This document shows, in pieces, positions 27,201 through 35,833 of a stretch of 64,000 nt of DNA (its first letter is position 1; every line of letters begins with the position of its first letter). A program made the position numbers and the translations under genes. Source of the DNA: DFXE01 sp032054765 (GTDB lineage Bacteria > Bacteroidota > Bacteroidia > Bacteroidales > Tannerellaceae); assembly GCA_032054765.1 (NCBI GenBank), contig DAMBSC010000008.1, positions 62,001 through 126,000 on the forward strand. Reading direction: 5' to 3'. The notes beneath the pieces are model-generated. The model made no database searches. It was not told where the DNA came from and saw nothing but the letters and a program-made list of their open reading frames with translations.

Positions 27201-28352
27201 TTAATAAGAATGTTTATCATTTTCCATTTCTTCACTATTAATTTTGCGAAGATCCAAAGCTCTCCATGCATAAAATATATAAGCTAAAACAAACGGGATC
27301 AGAATAGATACATAACTCATCGTTTTTAGAGTAAAGAAACTGGAACAACTATTCTCGATAGTCAGTGAACTCTGTAAATCAGCAACAGACGGATAATATG
27401 AAGTATTATTCCAACCGGCACAAAGCAATAATGCTAAAACTGTAAGTACAGTTCCTGTTCCAGCAAACCAAATACCTTTATTCCACGTAGAGGAAAAAAT
27501 AGTCTTAATAATCCCAAAAAGAACGCCAACCACACCAATTAATAAAATAGCTAGTACAGCAGGCATCTCTATCAAGTTAAAGAAATACTTATATTGTTGC
27601 ATAAAGACTTCTTTAGTTTCAGGATTTACGGCAAACCCTTCCTGAAGTAACAAATGAATCAGGAAAGTAAGAAAGAACACAAGGAAAAGAGCTGTTTCAA
27701 TTATAAGCTGTTTACGTGATTTCTTTTGGATTTCCTCATCATGAATATTGTTTACAAAATAAAGCAATGCTAATACCCTGGCAAGAAAAAAAACAGCTAG
27801 TCCTAAGAATACATTCCAAACTACTAACACCGCTTCAAGTCCATGCCATGGTGTAGCCCAGGTTGAGATTACCGGCATGGCCACTTCAGTTATTTGCTCT
27901 TTGTTTACATAGAACTCAGCCCCATTAAAAAATGTACCGACAGCCGTTCCTAATAGAATGGGGCCTAATACACCATTAATAATAAGAAAAACCTGATAAG
28001 TTTTCTTACCTAACAAATTACCTTTTTTAGCCTGATATTCATACGATACCGCTTGAATAACAAAACATAGTAAGATTAATATCCAAACCCAATAAGCACC
28101 ACCAAAGCTGGTAGAATAGAAAAGAGGAAATGATGCAAAGAAAGCTCCACCGAATGTAACCAGTGTAGTAAATGTGAACTCCCATTTACGTCCGGTAGAA
28201 TTTAAAAGCATCTTCTGTTGTATCTCTGTTTTTCCAATTGTAAAGAGAAGGGATTGACCGCCCTGAACAAATAGCAAAAATACCAGTAATGCACCCAACA
28301 GTGATATTAGAAACCACCAATAATGTTGTAATAATATATATGTACTGTCCAT
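27201..28352 (-). CDS. cydB: cytochrome bd ubiquinol oxidase subunit II
   Basis: A 383-residue integral membrane subunit with about eight to nine helices, partner of CydA in the bd-type quinol oxidase. Visible family features are the N-terminal LLQHYWWFLISLLGALLVFLLFVQGGQSLL and the long hydrophobic segments throughout. It lies 18 bases after cydA. In anaerobic gut Bacteroidetes this high-affinity oxidase removes traces of oxygen and supports nanaerobic respiration. Confidence 0.94.
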   Translation of the reverse strand: MDSTYILLQHYWWFLISLLGALLVFLLFVQGGQSLLFTIGKTEIQQKMLLNSTGRKWEFTFTTLVTFGGAFFASFPLFYSTSFGGAYWVWILILLCFVIQAVSYEYQAKKGNLLGKKTYQVFLIINGVLGPILLGTAVGTFFNGAEFYVNKEQITEVAMPVISTWATPWHGLEAVLVVWNVFLGLAVFFLARVLALLYFVNNIHDEEIQKKSRKQLIIETALFLVFFLTFLIHLLLQEGFAVNPETKEVFMQQYKYFFNLIEMPAVLAILLIGVVGVLFGIIKTIFSSTWNKGIWFAGTGTVLTVLALLLCAGWNNTSYYPSVADLQSSLTIENSCSSFFTLKTMSYVSILIPFVLAYIFYAWRALDLRKINSEEMENDKHSY

Positions 28353-28370
28353 GATGTTGTTATTTTAATG

Positions 28371-29927
28371 TTATTGTTCAGATACTTTAGGCCCTTTTTT
28401 GATTGCTTTCACCATAATCCCTATTTCAGCAACCAACAAGATCGTAAATAAAGCAAGGAACAGGAAGAAGGTTAATTGAACTGAGGACACATCAAGTTTA
28501 GAGATTGCCGCAGATACAGGAAGTATATCCTGTATAGCCCAAGGCTGACGTCCTACCTCAGCGACGACCCAACCTGCCTGGCTGGCAATATAGGCTAATG
28601 GAATTGACCACAAACATACCCATTGCATCCATTTTTTATCTTCGAATTTATCTTTATAAGAAAACCAAGTGGCAATCATAAACAAAAGAATGAAAAATCC
28701 TCCAAGGATAACCATAATACGGAAAGCATAAAATGTCATTCCTACATGAGGTATCAAATCTTCAGGATTCTTGATATACCCATATCCAAAATAAGCGAAA
28801 TTTTCATCCAATATTGACTTGTTATTTTTAGCAGCCACTTCGTCTTTACTTTTTTTAGCCTGACGATAATCAGCCAAAGCTTTAATCGCTAATTGTCCTC
28901 TGGCGATTTTTTCTTTGGCAGATAATGCTATTTTACCATCACTTGTTTGATATCCACCCTCTATAAGATTTGTAATTCCTGGAACGTAAGCATTTAAATC
29001 CCTTTCAGCCAGGAAAGATAACATTTTGGGAAGTTCTATTTTGAATAAGAAAGGATCTACACCGTCATTGTAACTTTCTTTAGCTGGATTTAAAACACCT
29101 ATCCCTACCAGTCCGACACCGGTTCCTCCTTCATAATGTCCTTCCATTGCTGCCAGCTTCATTGGTTGTTTCTGAGCTACTTGATAACCTGAACCGTCAC
29201 CAGTCCAAAGCGTAAGCAATGAAGCCACTAAACCAACTGCTGAAGCTATTTTAATACTGTTTAATGCAAATTTCTTTTCCCGGTTTTTAAGAAGGAACCA
29301 GGAAGAAACACCGATAACGAAAGTAGCCCCTATAATCCAACTGGAGATTGTCGTATGGAAGAATTTGTTAATCGCTACAGGAGAAAGAGCTACAGCCCAG
29401 AAATCAAACATTTCATTACGTACAGTATCAGGATTAAACTGCATTCCTGCCGGATATTGCATCCAGGCATTAGCTACCAGTATCCAAACAGCTGAAATAG
29501 TAGCACCCAATATGGTAAGCCAGGTAGAAGTTAGGTGGAATCCTTTACTAACTTTATTCCAACCAAAAAACATCACAGCTATAAACGTAGCTTCCATAAA
29601 AAATGCCAGAATACCTTCGATAGCCAATGGAGCACCGAAAATATCACCAACAAACCAACTGTAATTAGACCAATTGGTTCCAAATTCAAACTCAAGTATT
29701 AAACCGGTTGCAACACCGATAGCAAAATTAATACCGAAGATTTTCATCCAAAACTGAGCAGTTGTCTTCCAGAATTCTTTACCCGTTTTGTAGTAGATCG
29801 TCTCCATAATTGCTTGAATAATACCAAGGCCCAATGTTAGCGGAACAAAGAGCCAATGATAAATGGCTGTAAGAGCAAATTGTGCCCTTGACCAGTCAAC
29901 CAGAGAATTGTCAATGCTTTCAATCAT
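28371..29927 (-). CDS. cydA: cytochrome bd ubiquinol oxidase subunit I
   Basis: A 518-residue membrane subunit carrying the haems. Conserved landmarks include the N-terminal WSRAQFALTAIYHWLFVPLTLG (His ligand), MEATFIAVMFFGWNKVSKGFH, and the C-terminal GWVVAEVGRQPWAIQ motif of the quinol-oxidising site. The Q-loop between helices VI and VII is present. It follows the DUF4492 gene by 12 bases and precedes cydB. Confidence 0.96.
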   Translation of the reverse strand: MIESIDNSLVDWSRAQFALTAIYHWLFVPLTLGLGIIQAIMETIYYKTGKEFWKTTAQFWMKIFGINFAIGVATGLILEFEFGTNWSNYSWFVGDIFGAPLAIEGILAFFMEATFIAVMFFGWNKVSKGFHLTSTWLTILGATISAVWILVANAWMQYPAGMQFNPDTVRNEMFDFWAVALSPVAINKFFHTTISSWIIGATFVIGVSSWFLLKNREKKFALNSIKIASAVGLVASLLTLWTGDGSGYQVAQKQPMKLAAMEGHYEGGTGVGLVGIGVLNPAKESYNDGVDPFLFKIELPKMLSFLAERDLNAYVPGITNLIEGGYQTSDGKIALSAKEKIARGQLAIKALADYRQAKKSKDEVAAKNNKSILDENFAYFGYGYIKNPEDLIPHVGMTFYAFRIMVILGGFFILLFMIATWFSYKDKFEDKKWMQWVCLWSIPLAYIASQAGWVVAEVGRQPWAIQDILPVSAAISKLDVSSVQLTFFLFLALFTILLVAEIGIMVKAIKKGPKVSEQ

Positions 29928-29939
29928 AATTATAATAAT

Positions 29940-30167
29940 TTAAGGAATAATGGCACGATTAATAAGTTCATCCGAAACATATTCTTGTTTCTCAGTCTTT
30001 GAGTCAAATTGACTTAAATGTCGGGGAAAGAAGAACGGTTTCAATATACAAAACATTATAAATAGCTTAATTAAAATAATGAGCCAAAGTGTCTTTCCCA
30101 GCGTCATTTTCTTAAATCCTTCCAAATAGAAATGAAAAACCCGTAGAGGTATAGATTCTTTTTTCAT
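29940..30167 (-). CDS. DUF4492 protein of the cyd operon
   Basis: A 75-residue small protein with a short amphipathic N-terminus, the DUF4492-like motif FYLEGFKKMTLGKTLWLIILIKLFIMFCILK (one transmembrane helix about 26-46) and a charged tail. DUF4492 genes lie directly upstream of cydA in Bacteroidetes and Epsilonproteobacteria, suggesting a small accessory subunit, perhaps analogous to CydX, though this is unproven. The start at 30167 is chosen over an in-frame ATG at 30227 because the -7 box lies at 30195-30202, downstream of the latter. Confidence 0.82.
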   Translation of the reverse strand: MKKESIPLRVFHFYLEGFKKMTLGKTLWLIILIKLFIMFCILKPFFFPRHLSQFDSKTEKQEYVSDELINRAIIP

Positions 30168-30194
30168 AATATAACTTTTATATATATTAGATAA

Positions 30195-30202
30195 CAAATA
30201 TA
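30195..30202 (-). promoter_or_regulatory. -7 promoter element of the cyd operon
   Basis: The minus strand reads TATATTTG, an exact TAnnTTTG, 27 bases before the DUF4492 start codon. No exact -33 TTTG is evident. Confidence 0.5.
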
Positions 30203-30369
30203 AATAAACTTTTGTTCTTTTTGTCATTTGCGGACATATATAAATTATAAAGAATGTAAAAATGCAAATTTATGATATGAAATGGCAAGATTAGTTTATA
30301 AATTCGTAATTTGATTACTTCATGCTTTGTTAAAAAAAACTATTTTAATACGGAAAGATTAACCTACAT

Positions 30370-30401
30370 TTTGACCATGCATAATGTATTGGTTATATTT
30401 G
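30370..30401 (+). promoter_or_regulatory. promoter of the oxidoreductase-DUF1080 operon
   Basis: TTTG (30370-30373) and TATATTTG (30394-30401) with a 20-base spacer match the full Bacteroidetes consensus. The predicted leader is about 73 bases. Confidence 0.75.
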
Positions 30402-30480
30402 CGTCAATTTGTGTATATAAAAAACAGAATATCAAATTATAATATAAATTACAAGTGCTAATCAAAAAAAACTAATTATT

Positions 30481-31965
30481 ATGTCAAACATTTCAAGAAG
30501 ATCTTTTCTTCAAAGAGGTACTGCTGCTGCAGCAGCCATTACCATTGCTCCGAGTTCAATCCTGGGAAAAAGCCATGGATACACAGCTCCAACAGATAAA
30601 CTGAATATTGCCGGTATCGGTATTGGTGGTATGGGTAATGCTAACCTTCGTAACATGGCTACGGAAAATATAGTAGCCCTTTGCGACGTTGACTGGAGAT
30701 ACTCTAAACCTGTATTCGAAAAATATCCTCAGGCTAAAAAATACTGGGATTATCGTAAGATGTACGATGAAATGGGTAAAAGTATAGATGCTATTATGGT
30801 AGCTACTGCCGACCATACACATGCTATCGTAGCAGCCGAAGGTATGTCGATGGGGAAACACGCATACGTGCAAAAACCCCTAACTCACTCTGTATATGAA
30901 TCCCGTTTGTTAACAAAACTTGCTGCTAAACATCAAGTAGCTACCCAAATGGGTAATCAAGGTTCATCCGGTGAAGGTGTAAACCTTGTATGTGAATGGA
31001 TTTGGAACGGAGAGATAGGTGAGATTACAAAAGTAGAATGCGCAACAGACCGCCCCATATGGCCACAAGGACTTAATACTCCTGAAAAAGCCGATAAAGT
31101 CCCTTCAACATTGAACTGGGATTTATTTACAGGTCCGGCCGAGATGCGTCCATTCAACAATATATATCATCCCTGGAACTGGCGCGGATGGTGGCCATAC
31201 GGTACAGGAGCGCTAGGAGATATGGCATGCCATATTATGCATCCGGTATTTAAAGGGTTAAAGTTAGGTTATCCGACTAAAGCTGAAGGCTCATCTACTT
31301 TATTGCTGAACGACTGTGCTCCACAGGCGCAACATGTTAAATTAACATTCCCTGCTCGTGACAATATGCCTAAAATAGCTATGCCGGAAGTTGTTGTACA
31401 CTGGTATGACGGAGGTATGATGCCTGACCGCCCTGCTGGGTTCCCACAAGGAAAACAATTAATGGGTGAAGGTGGTGGATTAGTAATTTTCCACGGAACA
31501 AAAGATACCTTAATTTGCGGTTGTTATGGTGTTAATCCTTGGTTACTGTCAGGCCGCGTGCCAAATGTAGCTAAAACAGAACGTCGCGTAGCTAACATGG
31601 AAAAAGATGGTGCACATGAACAAGACTGGATTCGTGCTTGTAAAGAAAATCCGGCTAACCGTGTAATGACTAAATCTGACTTCTCAGAAGCTGGTCCTTT
31701 CAATGAAATGGTAGTAATGGGAGTTTTAGCTGTTCGTCTACAAGCACTTAATAAAGAGCTTCATTGGGACGGTCCAAACATGAGATTTACAAATATCGGA
31801 GCAAATGAAGAGATAAAAACTGTTATTAAAGACGGATTTACAATTAAAGACGGACATCCTTCTTTCAATAAAGACTGGACTGATCCTGTCAATGCACAAC
31901 AATTTGCTCAGGAATTAATTAAGCACAACTATCGTCAAGGTTGGAAATTAGTTGATATGCCTTGA
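30481..31965 (+). CDS. Tat-exported Gfo/Idh/MocA-family oxidoreductase
   Basis: A 494-residue protein. The N-terminus (SRRSFLQRGTAAAAAITIAPS) is a twin-arginine signal. A Rossmann domain follows (LNIAGIGIGGMGNANLRNMATENIVALCDVD), with the EKP-like catalytic motif as VQKPLTHS, then a Gfo/Idh/MocA C-terminal domain and a Bacteroidetes-type extension. Such enzymes use tightly bound NAD(P) to oxidise sugar hydroxyls. The next gene, 24 bases on, is a DUF1080 protein; in Bacteroides related pairs act on 3-keto-glycosides, so it may oxidise glycosides at C3 in the periplasm. Confidence 0.88.
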   Translation: MSNISRRSFLQRGTAAAAAITIAPSSILGKSHGYTAPTDKLNIAGIGIGGMGNANLRNMATENIVALCDVDWRYSKPVFEKYPQAKKYWDYRKMYDEMGKSIDAIMVATADHTHAIVAAEGMSMGKHAYVQKPLTHSVYESRLLTKLAAKHQVATQMGNQGSSGEGVNLVCEWIWNGEIGEITKVECATDRPIWPQGLNTPEKADKVPSTLNWDLFTGPAEMRPFNNIYHPWNWRGWWPYGTGALGDMACHIMHPVFKGLKLGYPTKAEGSSTLLLNDCAPQAQHVKLTFPARDNMPKIAMPEVVVHWYDGGMMPDRPAGFPQGKQLMGEGGGLVIFHGTKDTLICGCYGVNPWLLSGRVPNVAKTERRVANMEKDGAHEQDWIRACKENPANRVMTKSDFSEAGPFNEMVVMGVLAVRLQALNKELHWDGPNMRFTNIGANEEIKTVIKDGFTIKDGHPSFNKDWTDPVNAQQFAQELIKHNYRQGWKLVDMP

Positions 31966-31989
31966 TAATTTGCAATATAAATACACACA

Positions 31990-32838
31990 ATGAGAAAGTT
32001 TAAATTATTTGCATGTGCAGCCATAATGTTAGGTCTTTTTGTGGCATGTGGTGGAGGCAAGAAAACGAACGATGCTTCTGATGAAGAAACTGCAACTGCA
32101 GAAGCTGATGCTCTTGATTATAAATTAATGGATTTACCAACTGTCGACCTGTCTTCTTTCCCAAAAGATGCTGATGGATGGATTACCGTTTTCGACGGTA
32201 AAACATTTAACGGTTGGAGAGGTTACAACAAAACAGTGGTACCTGGCAAATGGACCATTGAAGATAATTCAATCAAGTTCAACGGCACAGGCGGTGGAGA
32301 AGCCCAGGAAGGTGATGGTGGAGACTTGATATTTGCCAGCAAACTGAAAAACTTTGAATTCGAGTTTGAATGGAAAGTGGCGAAAGGTTCTAACTCCGGT
32401 GTATTCTTCTACATTCAGGAAGTGGAAGGTCAGCCTTCTTATATTTCAGCTCCTGAATACCAGGTACTGGATAATGCAAACCATCCGGATGCCAAATTAG
32501 GAGTAGACGGTAATCGTATGTCTGCCTCTTTGTATGATATGATACCCGCTAAGCCACAGAATGCAAAACCATTTGGAGAGTGGAATAAAGGTAAGATATT
32601 ATGCTACAAAGGAACAGTAGTTCATTTTCAAAATGATGTAGCAGTAGTAGAATACCATTTATGGACTCAGCAATGGAAAGAAATGTTAGATGCAAGCAAA
32701 TTCAGTAAAGACAAATGGCCGTTGGCTTATGAGTTACTATTAAATTGCGGTGGTCCTAACAAAGAAGGTTTTGTAGGGTTCCAGGATCATGGTGATGATG
32801 TTTGGTTCCGTAATATTAAAGTTAAAGTTTTAGAATAA
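31990..32838 (+). CDS. DUF1080 (3-keto-disaccharide hydrolase-type) lipoprotein
   Basis: A 282-residue lipoprotein: lipobox FVAC (Cys20), an acidic linker (about 24-60), then a DUF1080 beta-jelly-roll with the family opening DGWITVFDGKTFNGWRGYNK, the ligand-face motif SNSGVFFYIQEVEG, the EYQVLDNANHPDA segment, and the end GFQDHGDDVWFRNIKVK. Members cleave glycosidic bonds of 3-keto sugars by elimination. Cotranscription with the oxidoreductase supports a two-step scheme: oxidation, then cleavage. The exact glycoside is unknown. Confidence 0.87.
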   Translation: MRKFKLFACAAIMLGLFVACGGGKKTNDASDEETATAEADALDYKLMDLPTVDLSSFPKDADGWITVFDGKTFNGWRGYNKTVVPGKWTIEDNSIKFNGTGGGEAQEGDGGDLIFASKLKNFEFEFEWKVAKGSNSGVFFYIQEVEGQPSYISAPEYQVLDNANHPDAKLGVDGNRMSASLYDMIPAKPQNAKPFGEWNKGKILCYKGTVVHFQNDVAVVEYHLWTQQWKEMLDASKFSKDKWPLAYELLLNCGGPNKEGFVGFQDHGDDVWFRNIKVKVLE

Positions 32839-32863
32839 GCTTTATACTCTATTTAATATATAA

Positions 32864-32900
32864 AATACCCGGAGATAACACAACTTCGGGTATTTTTTTA
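32864..32900 (+). terminator. intrinsic terminator of the oxidoreductase-DUF1080 operon
   Basis: AATACCCG (32864-32871) and CGGGTATT (32887-32894) pair over 8 bases around a 15-base loop and run into T7. Confidence 0.85.
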
Positions 32901-33005
32901 TTAATAATAAAGAAAAGATTAAAATAAATAGCTTTTCTTGTAACCAAATATATCTATGTAAAGTCATATGTGTAAAAGTAATTACAAATTTAAAACATTA
33001 AGAAT

Positions 33006-33374
33006 ATGGTAGATTTATGGGTGCCATTAGCAGCAATAGCTATTTGTGTTGGACTGCCGGTATTGGGGGGTATATTACTGGGGCGTAGAAGCCAGGAAAC
33101 AAAGCATGCCGAACGTATGGCAATGATTGAAAAAGGCATGATAATCGAAGAGCCGGAAAAAAAGATAAATAAGTATAATGCTCTCCGTAACGGGTTATTG
33201 ATGATAGGACTTTCACTAGGAGCTATTGCCGGTATTTTTGTAAGTAAAGCGATTAATACATGGGACGGAGATTTTATGATATTCATTCTGTCGGTATTGG
33301 GTGGAGGAATTGCATTCATTATTTATTTCTTTATTGCTCGTAAAATACAGCAAACCGATGAGAAGGAAAAGTAA
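33006..33374 (+). CDS. DUF6249-like small membrane protein (copy 1)
   Basis: A 122-residue membrane protein with a helix at 4-26, a cytoplasmic charged segment containing the motif HAERMAMIEKGM, and two further helices (about 62-82 and 90-110). The ERMAxIEK motif and layout are shared with the gene at 34411-34821, which makes the two paralogues flanking the sigma factor and its partner. The function of the family is unknown. It precedes the ECF sigma gene by 9 bases, so the three probably form an operon. Confidence 0.72.
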   Translation: MVDLWVPLAAIAICVGLPVLGGILLGRRSQETKHAERMAMIEKGMIIEEPEKKINKYNALRNGLLMIGLSLGAIAGIFVSKAINTWDGDFMIFILSVLGGGIAFIIYFFIARKIQQTDEKEK

Positions 33375-33383
33375 AATTTTCTG

Positions 33384-33950
33384 ATGGACGAACAACGGCT
33401 GATAGAAAATATATTATCGGGAGATACACAAAGCTTCTCCTACCTTGTCACACAATACCAGGGAATGGCATTCAATATTGCCCTTCGGATACTGGAAAAC
33501 CGTGAAGAGGCAGAGGAAGCTGTGCAAGATGCGTTTGTAAAAGCGTATCGTGCCTTACCTGATTTTCATTTCGGGAGCAAGTTTTCTACCTGGTTTTATC
33601 GGATCGTTTATAATACAGCTATAACAATAAGAAGAAAGCAGTTTATTTATACTGCCGGTTATGAAGAAGCAGAATCCGGACAAATCACTACAGATGAAAT
33701 AGATAACGCTTCCTCATTGCTTGAACGTGAAGATCGGAAAGAGATCATTTCCCGTGTACTTAAAAAGCTTCCCGAAGACGAAGCTTTACTTCTCACCTTT
33801 TATTATCTTGACGAATGTTCTGTAGAAGACATTCATCAGATAACAGGATTGACAGCTTCAAATATCAAAGTAAAATTATTTCGGGCACGAAAACATTTTT
33901 ATGTAACTTTGAAGCAAATGATGAAACACGAAATACATAATATACTATGA
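33384..33950 (+). CDS. ECF-type RNA polymerase sigma factor
   Basis: A 188-residue sigma-70 family protein of the extracytoplasmic-function type. Region 2 includes AEEAVQDAFVKAYRALPDF and the -10-recognising FSTWFYRIVYNTA; region 4 is a helix-turn-helix (LPEDEALLLTFYYLDECSVEDIHQITGLTASNIKVKLFRARKHF split across its two helices). It overlaps the next gene by 4 bases (ATGA), as ECF sigma and anti-sigma pairs usually do. Confidence 0.92.
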   Translation: MDEQRLIENILSGDTQSFSYLVTQYQGMAFNIALRILENREEAEEAVQDAFVKAYRALPDFHFGSKFSTWFYRIVYNTAITIRRKQFIYTAGYEEAESGQITTDEIDNASSLLEREDRKEIISRVLKKLPEDEALLLTFYYLDECSVEDIHQITGLTASNIKVKLFRARKHFYVTLKQMMKHEIHNIL

Positions 33951-34318
33951 ACATGAATGGAAACGGACTTGATAAATTGACGCGTGATTTATTTAAGTCG
34001 GCTGCACAAGAACCATCATCCGATCTCTCGTTCCGGATAATGGAACAGATCGCGCAAGAAGCTCCTTTAAAAAAGAAGCCGCCTGTCGTTCATATGAAAA
34101 CTTGGAATATATCACCTTTATTCATAATAGGCATAATTACCTATCTGATAGTACTTGTTTGCTTGTTTATGTTTATGAACTATAAACCTGAAACAGTATC
34201 ATTAGATATGTTAAACGGTATAAAAGAGAGGCTTCCTTATATCCTTACAGTATTAGGCATTATTGGAGCAATACCATTCTTCTCCTCAATAGACAGAGCA
34301 TTATCATTCGGACGGTAA
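33947..34318 (+). CDS. putative anti-sigma factor, small membrane protein
   Basis: A 123-residue protein. Its N-terminal 45 residues are cytoplasmic and helical (LTRDLFKSAAQEPSSDLSFRI), followed by two transmembrane helices (about 54-76 and 95-112). The position directly after the ECF sigma gene with ATGA overlap and the membrane topology suggest an anti-sigma role. There is no recognisable zinc-binding HxxxCxxC motif, so the assignment is by context. Confidence 0.6.
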   Translation: MNMNGNGLDKLTRDLFKSAAQEPSSDLSFRIMEQIAQEAPLKKKPPVVHMKTWNISPLFIIGIITYLIVLVCLFMFMNYKPETVSLDMLNGIKERLPYILTVLGIIGAIPFFSSIDRALSFGR

Positions 34319-34410
34319 TTCCATAAAATTATTAAAAAGTGTAACCACATAAAATATTCCTGCGTCAAATAAATAAACAATTTATTTATTAACTTCTAAA
34401 AAATACAATC

Positions 34411-34821
34411 ATGATGGATTTTATTATGGCACCACTGATAGTAGGGATAGTTTGTGCCGGAACATACGGCTTATTCGAATTGTTTGCGCGCCGCAAAGAG
34501 CGAATGGCAATTATTGAAAAGATAGGTGATAAATTAGATACCACAGCCTTCGAAGATCAACTTTGCAGCTTTAATTATTTACGTAATTTTTCATTTAGTT
34601 CATTAAAACTAGGTTGTTTATTAACCGGAATCGGACTGGGATTACTTGTCGGGTTTATTATAGACACCTCTTTATTAAGCTATCACGGTGCGGATTGGTA
34701 TAGATATGATATAGCCGCAACCACCAACGGAGCCTCCGTTTTATTATTTGGTGGCATAAGTCTCATTATTGCTTTCCTGGTAGAATTGAAAATGGGAAAA
34801 AAGCAAGATAAAGCCGAATAA
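34411..34821 (+). CDS. DUF6249-like small membrane protein (copy 2)
   Basis: A 136-residue membrane protein with a helix at about 5-25, the motif RKERMAIIEKIGD, and two later helices (about 66-86 and 108-126). It shares this arrangement with the copy at 33006-33374. It lies 92 bases after the putative anti-sigma gene and could be part of the same transcript or be controlled by the sigma factor. Function unknown. Confidence 0.7.
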   Translation: MMDFIMAPLIVGIVCAGTYGLFELFARRKERMAIIEKIGDKLDTTAFEDQLCSFNYLRNFSFSSLKLGCLLTGIGLGLLVGFIIDTSLLSYHGADWYRYDIAATTNGASVLLFGGISLIIAFLVELKMGKKQDKAE

Positions 34822-34856
34822 ACTCAATAAAAGATTAAATGATCATCCGCATAATT

Positions 34857-35078
34857 CCCCCCTATCACTTGCAGTCAGTTTTAACTGACTGATAAAAATG
34901 ATAATACTAAAAATGCAAATCTATATAAATGGCTTTAGCCAAAAGATTCATTTTGGCTAAAGCCAATTCCAATTGAAAGAAGCAAGCTATTTCTATCATC
35001 TATTATGGTCAGTCAGTTAAAACTGACTGCAATTGATAGATTATCCCTTAGCGAAGCATGAAGCAAGCGATAGAGGGG
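34857..35078. repeat. MITE-like element with nested inverted repeats
   Basis: The ends are 16-base terminal inverted repeats with two mismatches (34857-34872 and 35063-35078; CCCCCCTATCACTTGC on the left). Inside are a perfect 23-base inverted repeat (34870-34892 and 35009-35031) whose arms are themselves near-palindromes of CAGTCAGTT, and a perfect 15-base hairpin TGGCTTTAGCCAAAA (34930-34944 with 34951-34965, loop GATTCA). No coding frame. No clear target-site duplication. Confidence 0.6.
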
Positions 35079-35127
35079 ACAATAGTGGATAGTCACTAAA
35101 TATTATTATTTAAAATTTGATAATAAG

Positions 35128-35180
35128 TTATTCAGTCCACTCAGTTATTCAATCATTCTGTCTATTCAGTTATTCAGTTT
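35128..35180. repeat. short degenerate tandem repeat
   Basis: CAGTTATTCA occurs at 35142-35151 and 35167-35176, with several partial copies of ATTCAGT around them. It ends at the stop codon of the CBM9-like gene. Confidence 0.5.
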
Positions 35181-35181
35181 A

Positions 35182-35823
35182 TTAAAAATATACTTCCCCA
35201 AAGAAATCCGGACGATGAAAATCCGGCTTGGGTATATCTATCGGACTCCAACTCACATAATGAGGAGCTTCAGTATCGTCGGCACACTTATAAAAGTTCG
35301 CTAATATCTTCTCAGGTAGATTAGCAGGATCCAGCCCCATTACCTTAAAAGGAATAGCTATAGCCAGTTCCCAGGCAAAAATACCTGTCTTTTCACTAAA
35401 TGCTTTATGTTCTATGCTTGAATAACGACGTATAGAATTATATTCTTCCTGCGACAAAGAGGTCTTTATGTCGCGCGACTGGCGGCGGGCTGCATCACAT
35501 ACCCCTATACAGTTAAACTCGAAGTTCATATACTCTTCATCTTCCATTTTCTTCATAAAAAACTCCACACAACTATCCTGGTATACCGGAGAATTATCCG
35601 TATCATAAACAGCTTTCAATGAATTACCTTTTACAAAATAACGAATATAAAGACATTCGTTCGAACGAGCAATATCAAACACCGCGATAGGTTTATAAGG
35701 ATAATCACTCCAGTTAACCACATCGATATACTCACGCTGGGCTTTACTTTCAAGCAAAAAACCCACTGACGATAAATCTAATACGTCAAGTGCTGCTAAA
35801 TAAGGGACCTTGAGCCTTTTCAT
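35182..35823 (-). CDS. carbohydrate-binding family 9-like protein
   Basis: A 213-residue soluble protein resembling the CBM9-like (DUF1083) domain: an IAVFDIARSNECLYIRYFVKG strand pair, the VYQDSCVEFFM motif, then YMNFEFNCIGVCDAARRQSR, and AWELAIAIPFKVMG. There is no signal peptide from this start. The frame extends upstream to 35892, but that would overlap the LysE-like gene, and MKRLKVPYL at 35823 is the likely start. Ligand unknown. Probably cotranscribed with the exporter gene 10 bases upstream. Confidence 0.78.
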   Translation of the reverse strand: MKRLKVPYLAALDVLDLSSVGFLLESKAQREYIDVVNWSDYPYKPIAVFDIARSNECLYIRYFVKGNSLKAVYDTDNSPVYQDSCVEFFMKKMEDEEYMNFEFNCIGVCDAARRQSRDIKTSLSQEEYNSIRRYSSIEHKAFSEKTGIFAWELAIAIPFKVMGLDPANLPEKILANFYKCADDTEAPHYVSWSPIDIPKPDFHRPDFFGEVYF

Positions 35824-35833
35824 AAATGTAAAG

